NCBI GenBank assembly: GCA_026394565.1
Contig: JAPKYA010000028.1
Coordinates: 1 to 55,166, forward strand
Direction: 5' to 3'
From: Methanothrix sp.
GTDB lineage: Archaea > Halobacteriota > Methanosarcinia > Methanotrichales > Methanotrichaceae
Length of the DNA: 55,166 nucleotides
The position numbers and the translations under genes are program-made. This document shows positions 50,013 to 55,166 of the stretch, in pieces; position 1 is the stretch's first letter, and each line of letters opens with the position of its first letter. The notes under the pieces are model-generated. The model worked only from the letters and a program-made list of their open reading frames with translations. It was not told where the DNA came from and searched no databases.

Positions 50013-51141
50013 TCGCTTCAAGGAGAAGCTCTCCGACTTCAAAGAGGCTCTGTCCTCCAAAATTGCCGAGAAGGTCTCCCTAGCCGAGAAGATGGCCGTA
50101 AAGAAGGATGAAAAGCCTGGGGATGAAGAGATAGGCAGCCAGGCCAAAGAAGTTCTCCCTCCGGCAGACGGAAATGGTGCTTCCTCGGCAAAAGCTCCTC
50201 TATTCCCTGAAAAAGCCGTTGCCGACAACAAGCCCAAGAGCCGATTCTCCTTCCTGGAAAAGGCCAAGAGCCTGATATTTGAGCAGGAAGTAATCCTGGA
50301 AGAAAAGGATCTTGAGGAGCCCATGTGGGCCCTGGAGATGGCCCTCATGGAGAGCGACGTGGCCCTTCCCGTGGCTGAAGAGATTGTCAGGGAGGTCAAG
50401 AGCAATCTGGTGGGGATGAAGAGGAAGATCGGCGCGGACACAGGCGCCATCGCCGAGCAGTCCCTTCGAAATGCTCTTTTAACGATTCTTTCCAGGAACT
50501 ATCTGGACTTTGACGAGTATATCAAGACCAAAGAAAAGCCCGTCAAGATTCTTTTCGTTGGTGTGAACGGCACGGGAAAGACGACCAGCATCGCCAAGCT
50601 GGCCAGGTACCTGATGAACCAGAGCTACTCCGTGGTTTTAGCGGCTGGCGATACATTCCGAGCCGGAGCCATCGAGCAGTTGGAGGTGCACGGCAACAAC
50701 CTGGGCCTGAAGGTCGTCAAGCACAAGACGGGCGGCGATCCGGCGGCTGTGATCTTTGATGCCGTCGAGTATGCCAAGGCGCACAACAAGGACATCGTGC
50801 TGGCGGATACGGCCGGCAGACTGCATACTAATATCAATCTCATGGATCAGATGAGAAAGATCGTGCGCGTGACCAAGCCCGATCTGCTCATCTTCGTCGA
50901 CGAAGCAATAGCCGGCAATGATGCCGTGGAGAGGGCGCGCCTCTTCAACGAGTCGGTGCCCATCGGCGGCACCATCCTCACCAAGACGGATGCCGACGCC
51001 AAGGGCGGCTCCGCGATTTCCATCGCCTACATCACAGGCAAGCCCGTCTTGTTTCTGGGCATAGGCCAGACCTATCCCGACCTGGTGAAGTTCGAGCCGC
51101 AGTGGCTGGTGGACAGGCTGATGGGTGAGGCGGAAGCGTAA
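50005..51141 (+). CDS. ftsY: Signal recognition particle receptor FtsY
   Basis: A 378-residue SRP receptor GTPase. A charged N-terminal A region of about 85 residues precedes the N domain helices. The G domain carries the P-loop KILFVGVNGTGKTTSIAKLA, the insertion-box TFRAGAIEQLEVH, DTAGRLHTN, TKTDADAKGG and GIGQTYPDLVKFEP. It targets ribosomes to the membrane. The TTG start (MFSRFKEKL) overlaps the pfdA stop; further upstream starts would be in prefoldin sequence. Confidence 0.97.
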   Translation: MFSRFKEKLSDFKEALSSKIAEKVSLAEKMAVKKDEKPGDEEIGSQAKEVLPPADGNGASSAKAPLFPEKAVADNKPKSRFSFLEKAKSLIFEQEVILEEKDLEEPMWALEMALMESDVALPVAEEIVREVKSNLVGMKRKIGADTGAIAEQSLRNALLTILSRNYLDFDEYIKTKEKPVKILFVGVNGTGKTTSIAKLARYLMNQSYSVVLAAGDTFRAGAIEQLEVHGNNLGLKVVKHKTGGDPAAVIFDAVEYAKAHNKDIVLADTAGRLHTNINLMDQMRKIVRVTKPDLLIFVDEAIAGNDAVERARLFNESVPIGGTILTKTDADAKGGSAISIAYITGKPVLFLGIGQTYPDLVKFEPQWLVDRLMGEAEA

Positions 51142-51215
51142 TCTTTTTTTGGGCTCTTCGCTATTTCAGGTGGTTAACCTCAGGTTACTATGATTATCCA
51201 GTTGTTAGTCAGTCG

Positions 51216-51340
51216 CTCTGTGCGTACTCTGTGAACTCTGTGTCTCTGTGGTTGAAACGTCGTTAGCCGCTGGTCATAATCAAATGGCTGGACGGTACTG
51301 CCACCACCGCAGACACAGAGCGCACGGAGGACTCACAGAG
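51216..51340. repeat. Long imperfect inverted repeat downstream of ftsY
   Basis: The arms 51216-51253 and 51303-51340 (38 bases each) match at about 28 of 38 positions, including ctctgtgtct against agacacagag. The loop is 49 bases. The left arm is similar in pattern to 1395-1440. It fills most of the 300-base gap between ftsY and the GerW gene, which otherwise contains only the GerW promoter space and a weak ribosome-binding site aaggagat (51429-51436). Confidence 0.6.
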
Positions 51341-51440
51341 AACTCGATGATTCTACTGCCCATTCGAAACATCGAGGAACTCATTTTCCAGGCAGAAAGA
51401 TGTAAATATCTAGAAACAATAGTTATTTAAGGAGATATAG

Positions 51441-51746
51441 ATGACCGGCATCGATGCCAAAAAGGCCACCCTGGATGAGCTTCTCGATGCTCTCTCGGCC
51501 CAGAGCATAATGAGCGAGCCGATAGAGATGGAGGACAAGATCATCATACCCGTTACAAAAATGGGCATGGGCTTTGGCACCGACCTGGGACGGACAGACC
51601 GGGACGGAAGCCATGAAGGCCCGGCAAGATGCGGAGCCGGCGGAGGAATAGGGATCTATCCCGTAGCCGTGGTGGTTGTCTTCAAAGGAATCTGCGGGCC
51701 GGAGGGCGTGAAGGTCATAAATATGGCCGCAATCAATGTAGAGTAG
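51441..51746 (+). CDS. GerW (YtfJ) family protein
   Basis: A 101-residue protein: LLDALSAQSIMSEPIEMEDKIIIPVTKMGMGFGTD, then a Gly-rich GPARCGAGGGIGIYPVAVVVVF. This is the GerW/YtfJ family, first known from Bacillus spores but widespread in archaea, of unknown function. The archaeal copy precedes a DUF2953 gene, the same neighbourhood as ytfJ-ytfI in Bacillus. A ribosome-binding site aaggagat precedes the ATG. Confidence 0.85.
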   Translation: MTGIDAKKATLDELLDALSAQSIMSEPIEMEDKIIIPVTKMGMGFGTDLGRTDRDGSHEGPARCGAGGGIGIYPVAVVVVFKGICGPEGVKVINMAAINVE

Positions 51747-51766
51747 CTGTCGGCTGAGGCTTGGGG

Positions 51767-52414
51767 ATGCAGTTTTCTTATCTAGCCATATTTTTGTTTT
51801 TCATTATTCTTCTAGCTGTTCTTCTCATCGCACCCTTTCGTCTCTCCCTGAATATCGGCAAGGAGGGTGCACTGATCGCGGGTAGCATTAAACTGGCCTG
51901 GCTGGGGGCCACTCTAATGAAGATGGAAATTCCGCCTCAATCCGCCGCAGAGGAGATAAGATCCAACAAGGATAGGAGGGCCGGAAATGAAAACGAAGAT
52001 GGAAAGAAAAAAGGGAAAAACGAGAGAAAAATTTCCGCGGATAATGAGAAGACCGGTATCACCAGGCCACCCAGTATTCAATCCATGATCAATGCTGCTC
52101 CAGCTCTGGCGAATATCATGTTGGATCTGCTCAAGTCAATACTCTTTAAGAAATTTTCCTGCAGCTTATGCTTCGGCCTGGACGATCCCTCCCAAACTGC
52201 GATTATCAGCGGCTATCTCTGGTCTGCCGCATCAGTGCTCGGCCTCTTTCCGGGCAGGATCTTCATAGATCCATGTTTTGAAGGTGAGCGACTGGAAGGG
52301 GAACTTGCGGTAGAGATAGAGGCCAGACTGCTGTGGGCCGCTTTTGCAGTGATCCAGGCACTGCGGGTGAGAGAGATAAGATTGCTCTTGAGAGAGATGA
52401 TGGGATGGGCATAA
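51767..52414 (+). CDS. DUF2953 membrane-anchored protein (YtfI-like)
   Basis: A 215-residue protein with an N-terminal helix (YLAIFLFFIILLAVLLIAPF), then LSLNIGKEGALIAGSIKLAWLGATL, a Lys/Glu-rich linker (residues about 65-100) and a C-terminal beta-rich part (CSLCFGLDDPSQTAIISGYL). This pattern is DUF2953. It probably works with the GerW protein next to it. The ATG at 51767 follows gagg. Confidence 0.75.
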   Translation: MQFSYLAIFLFFIILLAVLLIAPFRLSLNIGKEGALIAGSIKLAWLGATLMKMEIPPQSAAEEIRSNKDRRAGNENEDGKKKGKNERKISADNEKTGITRPPSIQSMINAAPALANIMLDLLKSILFKKFSCSLCFGLDDPSQTAIISGYLWSAASVLGLFPGRIFIDPCFEGERLEGELAVEIEARLLWAAFAVIQALRVREIRLLLREMMGWA

Positions 52415-52713
52415 CTTTAGAGGATATCAGGCTTCCTGAGATGGATACGCGGGTTTTGGTGGGCAAAGAGATGATAGCGGGTGATAGAACCATCTGGCCC
52501 GTGATGAGGATCTCCATTCTAAAGACCTGTGAGGACAGAATCCTGGCAATTCGGATCACGCCTCTGGCTATGCTCGTCATAGAGCCGACAATGGAGTACG
52601 CAATATCCTTTGATGGAGAGCCGATGACCGTCGAGGCCGTTATCGAGCTGGCCGCTTCCCTGCGAGATGTTCTGGAAAAAGCTCGAGGATCTGCCAGGAT
52701 CAGGATAGATTAG
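52405..52713 (+). CDS. Uncharacterised small protein downstream of DUF2953
   Basis: A 102-residue soluble protein: MGITLEDIRLPEMDTRVLVG then WPVMRISILKTCEDRILAIRITPLAMLVIEP and a C-terminal helix ELAASLRDVLEKARGSARI. It overlaps the DUF2953 stop by 10 bases and so belongs to the same operon. I recognise no family; a co-function with the GerW/DUF2953 pair is likely. Confidence 0.7.
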   Translation: MGITLEDIRLPEMDTRVLVGKEMIAGDRTIWPVMRISILKTCEDRILAIRITPLAMLVIEPTMEYAISFDGEPMTVEAVIELAASLRDVLEKARGSARIRID

Positions 52714-52714
52714 C

Positions 52715-53287
52715 ATGTCCCTTCATCTCAACAAGCCAGGTCTGCGTGCTTTAGGAATTGCGGAGAGCTTTGTGCGCTCTCGCCCCACCTCCATAATGGC
52801 CGGCGTGGTCATGCGCGCAGATCTGCGAGTGGACGGCCTGGCCTATGCCCATGCCACTGTGGGCGGCGACGACGGCACAGAGAACGTGCTCAGACTTTAC
52901 CGACAACTGAATCGGGCAGATGTGAACGCCCTGATCTTAAGCGGCGCGGCCATAAGCTGGTTTAACATTATCGATCTACAGGAGGTCTTTGAAAAAACAG
53001 AAAGGCCTTTGATCTGTTTGACCTACGAGGAATCTCCCGGCCTGGAAAAATACATTCGCGAATATTTCCATAGTCCGGAGGAGAAGCTTCGCCGCTACCG
53101 TGGGCTCGGAGAGCGCCTGCCTGTCCGGCTCAAGACGGGCTATGAGGTCTTCGTCCGGGCCCGGGGAGCCTCGATCGAGGAGGCAAGAATTCTGCTCAAT
53201 AAATTCACGCGAGACGGCCGGGTGCCTGAGCCGGTGCGCCTTGCCGGGCTGGCGGCGCGAGCCGCATTAAGAGATTTAAAAAAATAA
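52715..53287 (+). CDS. DUF99 family protein (endonuclease V-related)
   Basis: A 190-residue DUF99/UPF0215 protein: LGIAESFVRSRPTSIMAGVVMRADLRVDGLAYAHATVGGDD, then NALILSGAAISWFNIIDL and ERPLICLTYEE. The family is related to endonuclease V (RNase H-like), though activity in archaea is not established. The ATG is 1 base after the stop of the preceding gene. Confidence 0.88.
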   Translation: MSLHLNKPGLRALGIAESFVRSRPTSIMAGVVMRADLRVDGLAYAHATVGGDDGTENVLRLYRQLNRADVNALILSGAAISWFNIIDLQEVFEKTERPLICLTYEESPGLEKYIREYFHSPEEKLRRYRGLGERLPVRLKTGYEVFVRARGASIEEARILLNKFTRDGRVPEPVRLAGLAARAALRDLKK

Positions 53288-53301
53288 AAGAGGATGGGCG
53301 G

Positions 53302-53877
53302 CTAAAGTTGCTTCTTTTTCAGCAGCATAATGCTGCTCTCAAACAGCTCCTTGCCGCGGCCTGTCTTCCACCAGGCGTACTTGTCTACGCCTCCAGTGTT
53401 GCTGCACAGCTCATTGATGTCTTTAAACGTCTTCTGATAGCTCTTGTACTCGGGCGTTGTGGGACAGATGGAATCGGCTTTCATCCGATCTGAGCTGGGG
53501 TCCACATACATGCTCTCACCTTGCTGATTTTTCACTAAGAGCCAGACATGCTCATTGCCCTGATTTCGGAAATTATCGGTGTAAGCAAAGCTCACATTGA
53601 AGCCCCGATTCTTCAAATACCATTGGTAGTAGGCAGCTCTCTGTGGGATATCCAGGCTGCTTGCATCCGGTTTGATGCTGGTGGCAAAGCGGATCAGTTC
53701 AATGGGGCTGTCTATGTCGGCAGCCAACATGCTGAAATAATAGTTCTCGGGAATGCCTGCCGCCTTATAGCTCTCTCTGGATGTAGATGATTTAGGGCCC
53801 CCGGAAAATAATATTGCTCCTGCGATCAGTACCACTGCAATTATTATGAGCCATGACTTGCTGGTTATATGCATCAC
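53302..53877 (-). CDS. Membrane-anchored protein, possible transglutaminase-like fold
   Basis: A 191-residue protein with an N-terminal anchor (WLIIIAVVLIAGAILF). The middle RAAYYQWYLKNRGFNVSFAYTDNFRNQGNEHVWLLVKNQQG and MYVDPSSDRM place a His and an Asp as in the transglutaminase-like triad. No Cys is found at the usual position before the helix, so activity is doubtful. The C-terminal part is uncharacterised. Start is a GTG or the adjacent ATG. Confidence 0.55.
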   Translation of the reverse strand: MMHITSKSWLIIIAVVLIAGAILFSGGPKSSTSRESYKAAGIPENYYFSMLAADIDSPIELIRFATSIKPDASSLDIPQRAAYYQWYLKNRGFNVSFAYTDNFRNQGNEHVWLLVKNQQGESMYVDPSSDRMKADSICPTTPEYKSYQKTFKDINELCSNTGGVDKYAWWKTGRGKELFESSIMLLKKKQL

Positions 53878-53886
53878 CTCAACAGT

Positions 53887-54570
53887 CTAGACCTCGTATC
53901 TCCTCAGATACGACTCTATGTACTTGCCTATCTTCTCGCCCCGGTAAATGCCCGCATGCCCCTCGCAGAGCACATCCGCTCGTAAAGCCAGCAGCTTTTG
54001 CATTGACGCGCGCCACTTCTTTAGATCTGAGCCCCAGGCAGGCGAGAACGGCCCGTGAATGTCCTGTCCGAATAAGACCCGTCCGTCCTTAGTATCGATA
54101 TAAATGGAGATGCTGCCGGGCGTGTGCCCAGGCGTGTGCAGGAAATTAAACTCCAAATCACCGTAGGTATGCTTTTCCACCTTGCCCTTGAGGAGCGTGT
54201 CCACTTTGACCGGTTTGTAGGCCACACCGTACATGCCGGCCGCAGTAAGCTCGTCGTTCTCACCCTCAATTCCCGCCCGGTCCAGCTCGTGGGCAATTAT
54301 CTTAGAACCGTAGCGCTCCTTCCAGGCGAAAAGGCCGCCGATATGATCGATATGGCAGTGGGTGGCAATTATTTGCCTGACGTTGTCCGGCTCAAAGCCC
54401 AGCGACCGGATATTGTCCTCGATTCTTCTCATCTCATGGCCTACTCCGCAATCGATCAGCACCAGCTCGGCTGCGGCATCGACCAGATAGACGAAAGCGT
54501 CTTCGGGCGCAGATAGGCCTGATCCTCCTACGGCATAGACGCGATCACAAACGGCCAATGCCCTGCTCAT
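53887..54570 (-). CDS. Metallo-beta-lactamase-fold hydrolase
   Basis: A 227-residue MBL-fold enzyme with the metal motif IATHCHIDHIGGLFAW (HxHxDH), a downstream His in FLHTPGHTPGSISIYI, an Asp in FGQDIHGP and His in CEGHAGIY. This is glyoxalase II-like, probably binding two zinc or iron ions. The substrate is unknown. The ATG at 54570 gives MSRALAVCDRV and overlaps the end of the HPt gene by 26 bases. Confidence 0.92.
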   Translation of the reverse strand: MSRALAVCDRVYAVGGSGLSAPEDAFVYLVDAAAELVLIDCGVGHEMRRIEDNIRSLGFEPDNVRQIIATHCHIDHIGGLFAWKERYGSKIIAHELDRAGIEGENDELTAAGMYGVAYKPVKVDTLLKGKVEKHTYGDLEFNFLHTPGHTPGSISIYIDTKDGRVLFGQDIHGPFSPAWGSDLKKWRASMQKLLALRADVLCEGHAGIYRGEKIGKYIESYLRRYEV

Positions 54571-54964
54571 TATTTTTCCCTTCTGTCGCCCCCGGCTCGA
54601 TTTCCGCTTCAAGAGCAGTCATAACCAGCAAAAACTCCGCCTTCAGCCTTTGCGCCAACTCTCCTGCCCCCTGCAATGAATTGGACCGCCCCATCAGTTC
54701 CAGCTCCTTGGCCAGGGCAGAAAGACGCATCGCACCCACATAAGCGCTGCTGGACTTCAGGCTGTGGGCAGCCATGTGCAGCCCCTTGGCGTCCCCGTGT
54801 TCCGCGGACTGCATAATGGCATTTACCTTCTCAGGCGAATGCTTGATGAATAGACCGCCCACCTCGGCGACGATATCTGGGTCCCCCTCATCTTGCAGCT
54901 CTCGGAGGCTGGCCAGCACCGACCGATCGATCACATCGCAGAAAACTTCTCCTCCTTCCTTCAT
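54545..54964 (-). CDS. Histidine phosphotransfer (HPt) domain protein
   Basis: A 139-residue HPt protein. The phosphoryl-accepting His67 lies in GLHMAAHSLKSSSAYVGAMRLSAL, followed by LAKELELMGRSNSLQGAGELAQRL. It would transfer phosphate between response regulators of a phosphorelay; no histidine kinase or receiver gene is in the window. It overlaps the MBL gene. Confidence 0.9.
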   Translation of the reverse strand: MKEGGEVFCDVIDRSVLASLRELQDEGDPDIVAEVGGLFIKHSPEKVNAIMQSAEHGDAKGLHMAAHSLKSSSAYVGAMRLSALAKELELMGRSNSLQGAGELAQRLKAEFLLVMTALEAEIEPGATEGKNNEQGIGRL

Positions 54965-55077
54965 CTCAACCCTCCCTGCCGGCAGCCGTGATTTTAAGAG
55001 AGCTGCTGGACTGCTCTCTTACTTGTTTCTGCTGTGTTGCATAATCTATTTATCGTTAGAAAAATAAATACCATATC

Positions 55078-55166
55078 ATGACATATGAAGACAATAGAGA
55101 TTGGCCCAAATATAATGAGATTCTGGTGAAAAGAGGTGAATTCTATCTCGATATGAACTGTGTTAA
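55078..55166 (+). CDS. Transposase, 5' end only (runs off the window)
   Basis: The frame starts MTYEDNRDWPKYNEILVKRG and continues EFYLDMNCV to the window edge. This is the usual N-terminus of the IS5/IS4-like DDE transposases common in Methanosarcinales. Only 29 codons are visible, so the family is tentative. The AT-rich 55030-55077 may contain the left end of the element. Confidence 0.7.
   Translation, partial: MTYEDNRDWPKYNEILVKRGEFYLDMNCV

Noticed and set aside
1-55166. tRNA or rRNA genes
   Set aside because: I found no cloverleaf with a TTCGA-type T-arm or rRNA core sequence in the intergenic regions I read, though a covariance search was not possible.

Overview
The window is chromosomal DNA of a euryarchaeal methanogen. 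It carries archaeal-type replication proteins (MCM, RfcL, DnaG-type primase), ribosomal proteins S19e, L39e, L31e and LX/L18a, aIF6, NMD3, prefoldin alpha, a thermosome subunit, SRP receptor FtsY, archaeal CoaD and RibL, and methanogenesis marker protein 11. Gene content, moderate GC and the style of the insertion sequences suggest a Methanothrix/Methanosaeta-like member of the Methanosarcinia. That placement is inference from gene content; no rRNA or mcr gene is present to confirm it.

Layout. (1) 1-9000 is an accessory island packed with small type II toxin-antitoxin modules: PIN/AbrB, four HicBA pairs, four RelE/ParE-type toxins (one gutted) with their antitoxins, DUF433/DUF5615, and a TPR-MNT nucleotidyltransferase. 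The modules are separated by a GC-rich repeat of about 120 bp. About nine copies are clear, all in the same orientation although the genes between them point both ways. Several modules are duplicated and carry precise deletions. (2) 9006-10649 is the thermosome. (3) 10857-14271 is a second accessory patch: a DUF1828 protein and partner, a SWIM-type transposase with a divergent DUF2080 gene and a perfect 20-bp palindrome between them, and a membrane coiled-coil protein. (4) 14569-18400 (minus strand) is a cofactor cluster: coaD, ribL, a JAMM protease, birA and pycA. (5) 18527-20955 holds a small membrane protein, an FMN-binding protein and rfcL. (6) 21030-25579 is a plastic region with a STAND/NB-ARC-TPR ATPase, a duplicated decayed DUF2461 segment, HTH genes and GC-rich hairpins. 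(7) 25692-35503 is information processing: mcm with a 165-residue mini-intein, DUF424-nmd3, dnaG, then pth2-truD-mmp11-IorA-like TPP enzyme with overlapping genes. (8) 35504-45653 is mixed: SPFH, a nuclease-like protein, secreted proteins, an FRP-like protein, a HEAT-repeat protein, radical SAM, LysE, an STT3/AglB-like soluble domain, an HTH regulator with an operator palindrome, a methyltransferase, and pseudogenes. (9) 45783-51141 is Mrp/NBP35 followed by the S19e-PDCD5-PP-loop-L39e-L31e-aIF6-LX-prefoldin-FtsY operon, rich in non-AUG starts. (10) 51441-54964 holds a GerW/DUF2953 pair, DUF99, an MBL hydrolase and an HPt protein. The 5' end of another transposase lies at the right edge.

The most unusual element is the toxin-antitoxin island with its direct repeats. 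It looks like an array of exchangeable modules whose boundaries are marked by a structured repeat, with homologous promoter regions shared by unrelated modules. No recombinase gene is visible in the window.
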